From a virus: a stretch of DNA of 41,474 bases. A model generated the notes under the pieces. That model searched no databases, had not been told where the DNA came from, and worked only from the letters and a program-made list of their open reading frames with translations. This document shows, in pieces, positions 16,007 through 22,433 of the stretch; within the stretch, counting starts at the first letter, position 1, and the number at the start of each line of letters is the position of its first letter. The stretch lies in the IMG/VR virus record IMGVR_UViG_3300037805_000338, positions 1 through 41,474 of that record, one strand, 5' to 3'. A program made the position numbers and the translations under genes.

Positions 16007-16510
16007 ATGAATGGAACTAAAAACGCTCTTCTTAAATACTCTGAAAACCTACTTAAAGCAAATGAAAAACAACCAACAGGTAGAAAAAACAATAAGCCTG
16101 AAGAGGAAGTCAATAGTAATTTGCGTAATTGGTTCAAAGCTAATGGCTGGTCAATGGGTAGAGTTGAATCAAAAGGCGTGTACTCAGAGCGCCATCAAAC
16201 TTATATATTATCAGAGACCGAGAAATACACATCAGACTGGGTAGGGTGCTCACCACAAGGCCTTGGCGCCTTTATCGAAGCAAAGGCTGAAGGTAAACGA
16301 TCAACGCTATCAGAAGGGCAAAGGGGTTACTTAACTGAGAAGATTAACTGTGGTGCATTTGCTGTTTGTGTAGATGGTGTGGATAACCTTGTGGATCATG
16401 TGGAAAAGTTTTCAAAATGTGTGGGGAGGGCGGAAAGAATAAGGCTGTTACTTGACCTGTTACCAAAACCACCTAAGTCCCGGGGAGGCGACTTATCCTT
16501 TTTCGATTAA
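16007..16510 (+). CDS. VRR-NUC domain nuclease
   Basis: 167 residues. The C-terminal domain has DWVG at 77-80, FIEAKAEGKRSTLSEGQRGYL with the E91-x-K93 pair and Gln105, then CGAFAVCVDGVDNL. This is the VRR-NUC fold of the PD-(D/E)xK superfamily, found in phage Holliday-junction-type or structure-specific nucleases. It likely acts in recombination or replication with the Sak4-like ATPase nearby. It is on the plus strand inside a minus-strand block. The frame closes at a stop 12 bases upstream of the ATG and no ribosome site is visible. Its 3' end overlaps the convergent gene by 18 bases. Confidence 0.82.
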   Translation: MNGTKNALLKYSENLLKANEKQPTGRKNNKPEEEVNSNLRNWFKANGWSMGRVESKGVYSERHQTYILSETEKYTSDWVGCSPQGLGAFIEAKAEGKRSTLSEGQRGYLTEKINCGAFAVCVDGVDNLVDHVEKFSKCVGRAERIRLLLDLLPKPPKSRGGDLSFFD

Positions 16511-16825
16511 CTCATCTGTTAGTATTAGCCTTATCTTTCTAATAAAAAACTTATGCTCTATATTAAGATTATTACAATACATCTCGCAAGCCTCTCCATA
16601 AAGATCAGATAAAAATTGGCTCAAAGTCGGTGCCGATAATTCACCATGTTTTTGAAACTTAGTTACCATCTTTGGTTTTTTCTTGTGTGCATTATTGTAT
16701 ATTTTATGAGCGTCTGTGACGAAAGTAGCAAGTATAGCCGTAACTAATAAATGCTCTGGAGTAATATCAGAGTCGTAGTATATTTGATCATAATCCTTGA
16801 ATGTAAAAAACCTATCCCTGGTCAT
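16493..16825 (-). CDS. Early protein, unknown function
   Basis: 110 residues. The start region is polar and aromatic (MTRDRFFTFKDYDQIYYDSD). A helical middle (HLLVTAILATFVTDAHKIYNNAHKK) might be partly hydrophobic but is too broken for a clear membrane span. The C-terminal part is helical and basic. No clear ribosome site precedes the ATG. It overlaps the convergent VRR-NUC gene at the 3' end. No family recognised. Confidence 0.5.
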   Translation of the reverse strand: MTRDRFFTFKDYDQIYYDSDITPEHLLVTAILATFVTDAHKIYNNAHKKKPKMVTKFQKHGELSAPTLSQFLSDLYGEACEMYCNNLNIEHKFFIRKIRLILTDELIEKG

Positions 16826-16849
16826 TCATTAAGTCTGGCATATAAATTG

Positions 16850-16859
16850 TACTATAGTA
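16850..16859. promoter_or_regulatory. TACTATAGTA palindrome with -10-like TATAGT
   Basis: A perfect 10-bp palindrome between divergent genes (16825 minus, 16879 plus). TATAGT at 16853-16858 could serve as a -10 for the plus peptide gene, but no good -35 is visible. Because the site is symmetric, TATAGT also reads on the minus strand. Confidence 0.3.
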
Positions 16860-16878
16860 TAGCAAAAAGGAGATAAAT

Positions 16879-17046
16879 ATGATTGCAGCGTTTATAATTG
16901 TATTAGGAATAGGCATTGGGGTGTCAAATAACGGCAACACAGAGGTTGATGCATATATGAACTATTATGAAATGGATGATTTTGCCATCGAAGATAGCTC
17001 ATATATGTTTGATGAGTATAGTTTTGATGAGAATGGGTTTAATTAA
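16879..17046 (+). CDS. 55-residue acidic membrane peptide
   Basis: AAAGGAG lies seven bases before the ATG at 16879, a near-perfect ribosome site; stop TAA at 17044-17046. Residues 2-15 are hydrophobic (IAAFIIVLGIGIGV), followed by a very acidic tail (EVDAYMNYYEMDDF, DEYSFDENGF). The peptide would sit in the inner membrane with a negatively charged tail. It is isolated on the plus strand among minus genes and overlaps the stop of the SSB-like gene by four bases. Acidic phage peptides often bind or mimic nucleic-acid partners, but that is only a possibility here. Confidence 0.6.
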   Translation: MIAAFIIVLGIGIGVSNNGNTEVDAYMNYYEMDDFAIEDSSYMFDEYSFDENGFN

Positions 17047-17543
17047 AAAGGTAACTCTTCATCAGATTCAAATGCAGGCACAGGAGCATGATTAACAATG
17101 CCGTCTTCTCTGACTGATCCTTTAAATAAATCATTAATCATTACATTCTGGTTACGGTATTGACCATCATCAGAGTCTTTATAATTAATATATATCTCTG
17201 CATGTAATTCTTTAGCATTTAAAAGCTTTGCAGATCTAGTTAATATCTCACCAGTGTCTTGTAGGTCGGCCAGTTGTTCTTTAATTTCAAGCTTAGACAT
17301 ATTCATCTTATACATATTACGAGCCTTTTCAGTTGCCCATATTTTTTGAAAAGCACAATAATTATTAAAATCACCACCGTTTATTCGCCATTGGATATTA
17401 AGATATGGTGTACCGCCTTTAGTCTCTGCCGCCTCTGCTTTTTCAAGCTTAGCAATATGTTTACCCTCTGCTATTTCTTTGTACTCTTTGGTGTCATTTT
17501 CACCTTGTGTTATATCATCATCCCAATTCCATCCATCTGACAT
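17043..17543 (-). CDS. SSB-like / DUF669-type single-strand binding protein
   Basis: 166 residues behind a perfect AAGGAGG. The core (EIAEGKHIAKLEKAEAAET, GTPYLNIQWRINGGDFN, KIWATEK) resembles the DUF669 family, whose members accompany phage Sak4/RecA-like recombinases. The protein ends ESDEELPF, close to the acidic tail of bacterial SSB (DDDIPF) that recruits repair and replication partners. It likely coats single-stranded DNA in phage replication and recombination, together with the ATPase encoded just upstream. Confidence 0.72.
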   Translation of the reverse strand: MSDGWNWDDDITQGENDTKEYKEIAEGKHIAKLEKAEAAETKGGTPYLNIQWRINGGDFNNYCAFQKIWATEKARNMYKMNMSKLEIKEQLADLQDTGEILTRSAKLLNAKELHAEIYINYKDSDDGQYRNQNVMINDLFKGSVREDGIVNHAPVPAFESDEELPF

Positions 17544-17597
17544 GTTGACCTCCTTATTTTAGTTTGGTTTAATTTACTTAGTTGTTTTCATGTTGTC

Positions 17598-17610
17598 AGG
17601 TGCGGCACCT
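17598..17610. repeat. Short GC-rich palindrome in 111-bp intergenic gap
   Basis: AGGTGCGGCACCT has six-base arms around one base and lies between the Sak4-like gene and the SSB-like gene. As RNA it could form a five-pair stem with a three-base loop. There is no U-tract, so it is not a terminator. It might tune expression of the SSB-like gene or be a binding site. Confidence 0.3.
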
Positions 17611-17654
17611 AGGATCTTTACCGGTTTAACGTGTCGCCCCTGGTTTCTTCTTAA

Positions 17655-18374
17655 TTATTTAATTTTGTTAAGTTCATCTATTAAAACTTTAGCATCCATA
17701 GGAATAAGTTCAGGCAGCATCCCTGACCTATCTCCAGCCATTATCTCTTTTGTCTCTTTGGTTTGTATCCATCTTTTACCATCTTTATCTGAAAAGAAAT
17801 AAAATATAAAATCAGACATTTTATGGACAGGTTTTTTTGCGCGTTTATGCAAAGTGGTGGTTATTTGTAATAACTTATTGTTAGCATCTAGCTCTGGCGC
17901 ATCCCTGTGAGATATAAACATTATTCCTAATCCGCTATTTGCTAACTTATTTAACACTCTGCCAAACTCAGCTGGAATATCAGTATACATTCTCCCCCAC
18001 TTCACGTCAGATTCATGTGATACATTTTTCTTAGCCAACAAATAATCTCTACACCACTCCCATATGTCATCTACTACATCTATTGCAATCATAGAAAAAT
18101 CATGTTTTTCAGTCTGTAATTCATGACAACAGGTTAGAAAATCTATCCAACAGTCGGGACTAACGTCTTTGCCATTAGTTTTATTTTTTTTAGACCATTT
18201 GTAAATATCTTGAAATTTATGTCCAGGCTCTGTAGTAAAAAATAATACTTTATTATCTTTATCTCCAAACCTTGAACATATGGTTGTCTTACCAACTTTT
18301 GGAGTTCCGTATATAGTATAAATGTATTGAGTATAATGATAATCATACTTAGATTTCTTTGTTGGCAAAGACAT
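17655..18374 (-). CDS. Sak4-like RecA-fold ATPase (AAA_24)
   Basis: 239 residues. The Walker A motif is GTPKVGKTT at 23-31 and Walker B is FSMIAIDVVDD with Asp99. The HKRAKKPVHKMSDFIFYF region and the overall length fit the Sak4 / AAA_24 family of phage RecA-core single-strand annealing ATPases. It would promote homologous recombination in replication with the SSB-like protein. The start has TAGGAGG upstream. It is the first gene after the leader RNA and terminator at 18474-18503, so its expression may depend on readthrough or an unseen promoter. Confidence 0.82.
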   Translation of the reverse strand: MSLPTKKSKYDYHYTQYIYTIYGTPKVGKTTICSRFGDKDNKVLFFTTEPGHKFQDIYKWSKKNKTNGKDVSPDCWIDFLTCCHELQTEKHDFSMIAIDVVDDIWEWCRDYLLAKKNVSHESDVKWGRMYTDIPAEFGRVLNKLANSGLGIMFISHRDAPELDANNKLLQITTTLHKRAKKPVHKMSDFIFYFFSDKDGKRWIQTKETKEIMAGDRSGMLPELIPMDAKVLIDELNKIK

Positions 18375-18473
18375 GCTTACCTCCTAAAATGTTTTAATTC
18401 ATATTACTAATTGCGCTAAGATTGTTATTGCGTGGAAAAATATTTAATTCAAATGATTTTGCATAGGGCCATT

Positions 18474-18503
18474 AAAAAAATAACCCGTCCTTTTACAGAC
18501 GGG
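18474..18503 (-). terminator. Strong intrinsic terminator (minus strand)
   Basis: On the minus strand CCCGTC (18503-18498) pairs with GACGGG (18489-18484) around an eight-base loop and is followed by TTATTTTTTT (18483-18474). It lies about 100 bases upstream of the Sak4-like gene. No minus-strand gene lies upstream of it until past 22434, so it must end a short transcript made locally. Confidence 0.8.
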
Positions 18504-18580
18504 CTAAGGCGCATTTAGTGAGTGGAGGTTAGTCACACTCGGTACCTGATCGAAGCGACGTCATGGAGACATCCAGGTAA
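18474..18580 (-). ncRNA. Candidate structured small RNA or attenuator leader
   Basis: The minus-strand interval between the promoter at 18614-18586 and the terminator at 18503-18474 encodes about 105 nt. It contains TACCTG pairing with CAGGTA (18578-18573 with 18547-18542), GAGTG pairing with CACTC, and the terminator stem. No open frame with a ribosome site is seen in it. It could be a free phage small RNA or a 5' leader whose terminator controls the early minus operon. No known RNA family is recognised. Confidence 0.5.
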
Positions 18581-18585
18581 GTTTA

Positions 18586-18614
18586 TTTTTATTTTCATTT
18601 GCTTTTAATGTCAA
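18586..18614 (-). promoter_or_regulatory. Sigma-70-type promoter for leader RNA / early minus operon
   Basis: On the minus strand TTGACA (18614-18609), a perfect -35, is followed after 17 bases by TAAAAA (18591-18586). Initiation would fall near 18580. It lies within the 312-bp divergent region between the minus early block and the plus primase gene. It is the best promoter match in that region. Confidence 0.6.
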
Positions 18615-18686
18615 TCTTTCGCATGGTAGTCGGTACGCATTTAAAAATTTTGCAAAAACTACATTTTAAAAAAGGGGTATCTGGGG

Positions 18687-20222
18687 ATGGATCAAATTAA
18701 TTCTAATGAAGAATTATTAAAATACATGAAGGCTCTGGTTGATTTAAGTGAGGCTACTGACGTGCCAACACCTATGCTGGATAAGCTCGAAAACAAAAAT
18801 AAAGAAAAGAAAAAACAAAAACTAATCGATAACGGGTTCTATAGAAACTTTCCCATTAAAAACACCAAAGGTGAGATTACTGACTGGAAATCAGAGCCAG
18901 ACTACTACGCCTTTGCAAGGTATGTTATGGATAACTACAGCCTTATGACCGATGATTCATATAGGCTTATCTACGAAAATAATTGCTACAACCATGCCTC
19001 TAAAACTCGAATGATGAATTTAGTTTGTGATCTAACACAAGATAAAGCAAAACCTCATGAGGTGGATAGCTTTTTTAAAATCACTACAGCTAAAGCCTAT
19101 AAAAAGAAAATAGATATAACAGATCCTTATAGAAAAATTAACCTTAAAAATGGCGTATATGATTTAGAGAATAAGAAATTATTAGAACATTCTTCTGATT
19201 ATTTTTTTAGATATCGATTAGACCATGAGTATGATCCTGGTGCTAAATGTCCAAATTTTATTAAATTCTTAAACTTTGTTTTAAATAAAGACCAAGAGCT
19301 TATCTCACTAACTCAACAAATGTTTGGATATATCTTAATGGGTGGCGACCCTGTGGCACATCGCGCATTTTTATTATATGGCGACGGTCGAAATGGAAAA
19401 TCAACACTACTTGATACTTTAAGGTATCTAATAGGTGATCAAAATTGCTCTGCAGTATCGATGAAAGTAATTGATAAGCCTTTTTCCATGGTTCAAATGG
19501 ACGGAAAATTAGCTAATATAGTGGAGGAATCACCTGCTCAAATTGATGCGGAGGCCTTTAAAAATATAGTTGGCGGCGGCACCGCTACAGCTTCATATAA
19601 AGGTAAGGATGAATTTCAAATGAAAATAAACGCTCGTCTTGTGTTTGCCTGTAATTCATTGCCTACATTTAAAGATTCGACTAGCGGAACAAACGATAGG
19701 CTTATTATACTCCCTTTTAATAGGTATATTAAGCCGGACGAGCGCGACACAGGGATTAAAAACAAGATCTTTGCCGAGATATCAGGAATACTAAACTGGG
19801 CAATAGAGGGCTATACAAGCTTTAAATATAATGAATATAAATTCGTACAATCAGATACTGTGTCAAAAACCTTAGATGAATATCGGGTTGAAACAGATAG
19901 TGTTTACGCATGGTGTAAGGAAAATATTAGCCACTCTGAATCAAAAGATGTGATTACGGTATGCCGAGTTGCTTATGATTCATACAGCGATGATTGTAAG
20001 GAGGACGGATATGGCCCTGTGGGTAAGCGAAAATTTCTATCAAGATTGAAAAGCTATATAAATAATGAGCTTAATATTGAGGCAAAATCTAAGACAAAAT
20101 CCGTACTTTCGGTGAATCAGAAGGTTTATGAAAAAATTTACTGCCGATCCCAGAGTTATGTAAATATGTTTACAAATCAGACGAGTGCGTATAAACATAG
20201 CAAATTAACTGGAGGTAGCTAA
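18687..20222 (+). CDS. D5-type primase-helicase (SF3 helicase)
   Basis: 511 residues. The D5 N-terminal signature INLKNGVYDL is at 151-160. The SF3 helicase part has Walker A YGDGRNGKST at 231-240, KLANIVEESP as Walker B, LVFACNSLPTFKD as the sensor strand and GTNDRLIILPF at the arginine-finger position. The C-terminal part (VYAWCKENI, RKFLSRLKSY) is a winged-helix-like D5-type tail. I see no primase catalytic motifs in the N-terminal 150 residues, so it may be helicase-only. AAGGGG lies nine bases before the ATG. The iteron array directly downstream suggests it acts on a local origin. Confidence 0.85.
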   Translation: MDQINSNEELLKYMKALVDLSEATDVPTPMLDKLENKNKEKKKQKLIDNGFYRNFPIKNTKGEITDWKSEPDYYAFARYVMDNYSLMTDDSYRLIYENNCYNHASKTRMMNLVCDLTQDKAKPHEVDSFFKITTAKAYKKKIDITDPYRKINLKNGVYDLENKKLLEHSSDYFFRYRLDHEYDPGAKCPNFIKFLNFVLNKDQELISLTQQMFGYILMGGDPVAHRAFLLYGDGRNGKSTLLDTLRYLIGDQNCSAVSMKVIDKPFSMVQMDGKLANIVEESPAQIDAEAFKNIVGGGTATASYKGKDEFQMKINARLVFACNSLPTFKDSTSGTNDRLIILPFNRYIKPDERDTGIKNKIFAEISGILNWAIEGYTSFKYNEYKFVQSDTVSKTLDEYRVETDSVYAWCKENISHSESKDVITVCRVAYDSYSDDCKEDGYGPVGKRKFLSRLKSYINNELNIEAKSKTKSVLSVNQKVYEKIYCRSQSYVNMFTNQTSAYKHSKLTGGS

Positions 20223-20228
20223 AAGTAA

Positions 20229-20417
20229 AGTTAGGAAAATGGCCTGTTAAGTTAGGTAGAGTTAGGTAGAGTTAGGCGTCTTTTGTTGATTTTATTACTC
20301 TTTTATATGTTTTCCTAACTCTAACTTTAAAAAAGAAGATATCTAAATTTATAGAGAATAAAATATATCTCTAGAAACAGAGGTACTAAAACCCTAGAGT
20401 TAGGTTATTAAGTTAGG
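20229..20417. repeat. AGTTAGG iteron array, probable replication origin
   Basis: Six direct copies of AGTTAGG start at 20229, 20250, 20260, 20270, 20398 and 20411. An inverted copy (CCTAACT) is at 20314 and a near copy (TCTAACT) at 20320. The first four are spaced 21, 10 and 10 bp, about two, one and one helical turns. Between the clusters lies a very AT-rich stretch. The array fills the 235-bp gap after the primase-helicase gene, the arrangement of iteron-type origins. The initiator protein is not identified; the helicase itself or the 20458 product are candidates. Confidence 0.7.
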
Positions 20418-20457
20418 TTTTTATAAGAATAATTTTAAGAAATGATCGGGGGATCTT

Positions 20458-20682
20458 ATGGGGATATTTAAAACGATAGGGCGGCTTATAGGGATGTTAC
20501 CGCCAAAGGATGGACATGAAGTTATTAAAAACTTATATGCGCTTAGAGAACGACCTGGTGAGGATTATGACTATCATCAAGATACGTCGTTAAAGCAACG
20601 TATGGATGTTAGCGTGACTTACTTCGATGAATTAAAACAATTAGAGAAAGAACAGGGAGCTTATGATGAAAACAAAAATTGA
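20458..20682 (+). CDS. Small protein downstream of origin, unknown function
   Basis: 74 residues with GGGGGA before the ATG. The start (MGIFKTIGRLIGMLPPKDG) is amphipathic and basic, the middle acidic (ERPGEDYDYHQD) and the end a charged helix. The amphipathic start could touch a membrane. No family recognised. It overlaps the next gene by 17-20 bases. Confidence 0.5.
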   Translation: MGIFKTIGRLIGMLPPKDGHEVIKNLYALRERPGEDYDYHQDTSLKQRMDVSVTYFDELKQLEKEQGAYDENKN

Positions 20683-20893
20683 AATGACTTTTGATGAAAC
20701 TCAACGTAGTGAACGTAACATAATATTGTTTGCTGATGAATTATGTTGTGCAGTTAATGAATTTGAAACTTTTCTCAGAGACTTATATAAATATGGTGAG
20801 TTTGAATCTGATGAAGGATTGCAGCTTGTTGAAGCCATTCGCGATAGCTATTATAACACTATTGGTGAAGTTAATAGTAAAATTGAAAGCTAA
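20666..20893 (+). CDS. Small acidic helical protein, unknown function
   Basis: 75 residues from the ATG at 20666, seven bases after GGGAG; an adjacent ATG at 20663 is closer than usual. Helical and acidic (FADELCCAVNEFETFLRDLY, EVNSKIES) with a Cys pair. It overlaps the gene before it. It might form a complex with that protein, but the overlap is the only evidence. After it comes a 267-bp AT-rich gap with palindromes. Confidence 0.5.
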   Translation: MKTKIEMTFDETQRSERNIILFADELCCAVNEFETFLRDLYKYGEFESDEGLQLVEAIRDSYYNTIGEVNSKIES

Positions 20894-20981
20894 ATCATAT
20901 ATATTTACATAGTTTTTTAGATATATAATTCGTATATATACATAGATTTACAGATATTGACTAATAGTAAATATCTTTATT

Positions 20982-21059
20982 ATGCATTATAATGCATCTT
21001 AATAGGCTACTATAATGTACTATAATGCATGTTTTTATAGTTTTTAGACCACTATAATA
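20982..21059. repeat. Palindrome and phased TATAATG repeats
   Basis: ATGCATTATAATGCAT at 20982-20997 is a perfect 16-bp palindrome. TATAATG recurs at 20988, 21011 and 21021, with TATAATA at 21053; spacings of 23, 10 and 32 bp are near whole helical turns. Each copy also contains a perfect -10 hexamer. The stretch lies in the AT-rich gap at 20894-21160 and may be a second protein-binding or origin element, or clustered promoters. Confidence 0.5.
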
Positions 21060-21066
21060 TGGTATT

Positions 21067-21093
21067 GACCCAATTAGGTTCGATAATCGGGTC
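21067..21093. promoter_or_regulatory. Hairpin GACCC / GGGTC upstream of metallophosphoesterase gene
   Basis: GACCCAATTA at 21067-21076 pairs with TAATCGGGTC at 21084-21093 at nine of ten positions, leaving a loop with TTCG. No U-tract follows in either direction, so it is not a classical terminator. It lies about 70 bases before the 21161 start and could be an RNA element in the 5' leader. Confidence 0.4.
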
Positions 21094-21160
21094 ATACTCG
21101 ACCTTGCTCTATATTTAGTGGTTCACTTAGACATAGCTGTAAGACTTTGTAAGATAAGTC

Positions 21161-21871
21161 ATGCTAAGACGAAATAAGTGTATTTTAGTTATCTCAGATT
21201 TTCATGCTCCCTATAATCATCCAGACGCTATCGCATTCCTTGCTGAAATAAAAAGAGTTTATAGTCCAGATAGGATAGTAAACATTGGCGATGAGGCCGA
21301 CTGGCACTGCATGAGCTTTCACGATACTGATCCTGATTTATTCGCACCATCAGAGGAATTGTGTCGTGCTATTAAGCATTTAAAGCCAATGTATGAGCTT
21401 TTTCCTAAGGTCGATGTAATTCACAGCAACCACGGATCAATGGTTTATAGAAAACAAAAACATCACGGCATACCTAGGTCAGTGTTTAAATCATACAACG
21501 AAATACTAGAGGCTCCTAGAGGATGGAAGTGGCATGAGGATCTAACTATAAAAATGTCTGATGGACTTATGGTTTATTTTCATCACGGCAAAAGCGCTAG
21601 AGAAATTCAACTATCCCTATCTGCCGGAATGTCCGCCGTCTCTGGCCACTATCACGAAAAATTCTGCATTAACTACTGGACCACACCACAGCAAGATAGG
21701 TGGCAAATGTTCGTTGGATGCCTTATAGATAATAAATCAATGGCATTTGCCTATAATAAAAACTTCTCTAAAACTCCTATCATTGGCTGCGGCATTATCA
21801 TCGATGGACAACCTAAACTTATTCCACTACTCATGGATAAAAAAGGTAGATGGATAGGTAAGCTTAAATGA
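21161..21871 (+). CDS. Metallophosphoesterase (second in window)
   Basis: 236 residues. Motifs in order: D13-x-H15 (SDFH), GDEADWH at 43-49, NHG at 90-92, HHG at 141-143 and GHYH at 162-165. The GDEAD form instead of GDxxD followed by a hydrophobic residue, and the NHG, mark a phage subgroup often found beside replication genes. Substrate unknown. An in-frame stop two codons upstream fixes the ATG as start; its ribosome site is weak. The stop overlaps the next gene (ATGA). Confidence 0.8.
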   Translation: MLRRNKCILVISDFHAPYNHPDAIAFLAEIKRVYSPDRIVNIGDEADWHCMSFHDTDPDLFAPSEELCRAIKHLKPMYELFPKVDVIHSNHGSMVYRKQKHHGIPRSVFKSYNEILEAPRGWKWHEDLTIKMSDGLMVYFHHGKSAREIQLSLSAGMSAVSGHYHEKFCINYWTTPQQDRWQMFVGCLIDNKSMAFAYNKNFSKTPIIGCGIIIDGQPKLIPLLMDKKGRWIGKLK

Positions 21872-22173
21872 AAATACCTACATCATTTAAAATTAAAGGT
21901 AAGAAATGGCGAATTTGTCACAAGTGGAACCTTCTTGATGATGATGGAACTCACGTTGATGGATTATGCTGTGTTAAAAAAAGGATCGTTTACTTAGATA
22001 GATCCTTAGTAAAAGAAGATAAACAATCAACACTACTACATGAACTATTCCATGCATTGATTTATGAAATTGGATTACACCAAACATCATTAACCTTAGA
22101 TGTTGAAGAACTCATTGTTGAAAACCTATCATTATTCATGCTGGAAACATTTAACATTCGACTAAAGAGATGA
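21868..22173 (+). CDS. Small HExxH metallopeptidase-like protein
   Basis: 101 residues. HELFH at 58-62 is the zinc-binding HExxH motif, and VEELIVENLSLF downstream supplies Glu residues (near 88) that could be the third ligand, as in gluzincin-like minimal domains. The N-terminal part is a small beta unit with CHKW and GLCC. Such proteins are common in phage genomes near replication genes; targets are unknown. Overlaps both neighbours by four bases, so it is translationally coupled. Confidence 0.7.
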   Translation: MKIPTSFKIKGKKWRICHKWNLLDDDGTHVDGLCCVKKRIVYLDRSLVKEDKQSTLLHELFHALIYEIGLHQTSLTLDVEELIVENLSLFMLETFNIRLKR

Positions 22174-22397
22174 GTGATATGGAAATTTATGAAAAAGAAG
22201 ATGACGACATTGTTGAATATTATATTAAAACTGCACCTGATGGTTGTTCTATTACTCTTACTATAGTTTGTGGAACGCCTATATCACAAGGACAATACGA
22301 AGCAATGTTGTTATCCTTCGTTGAAGATCTTAGAGCAGGTAGCTCATCAGGACATAGCGAGTGGCTGTTGGATGAATCGGCTGATAATATGCAATAA
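22170..22397 (+). CDS. Small acidic protein, unknown function
   Basis: 75 residues, coupled to the HExxH gene (ATGA). Acidic at both ends (MSDMEIYEKEDDDIVEYY; LLDESADNMQ) with a beta-rich middle (CSITLTIVCGTP). Last gene of the replication operon. It is followed at once by a hairpin that terminates the convergent minus transcript. Function unknown. Confidence 0.5.
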   Translation: MSDMEIYEKEDDDIVEYYIKTAPDGCSITLTIVCGTPISQGQYEAMLLSFVEDLRAGSSSGHSEWLLDESADNMQ

Positions 22398-22415
22398 AAA
22401 AGGGGCCGAAGCCCC
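22396..22415 (-). terminator. Intrinsic terminator of lipoprotein cassette
   Basis: On the minus strand GGGGC (22415-22411) pairs with GCCCC (22406-22402) across a TTCG tetraloop, followed by TTTTTT. It ends the 22434-23143 minus transcript. In the plus direction the stem has no U-tract but may still slow readthrough from the replication operon. Confidence 0.85.
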
Positions 22416-22433
22416 GTAACCAGTGATATGTAA

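Noticed and set aside
16011-16244. Overlapping frame starting at ATG 16011
   Set aside because: The frame at 16007 encodes clear VRR-NUC motifs; the other has none.
17274-17802. Two plus-strand frames opposite the SSB-like and ATPase genes
   Set aside because: They are antisense shadows; the hydrophobic composition comes from the reverse of lysine- and glutamate-rich codons.
20458-20893. Overlapping small gene pair as a toxin-antitoxin module
   Set aside because: Neither protein shows a toxin or antitoxin motif; overlap is common throughout this genome.
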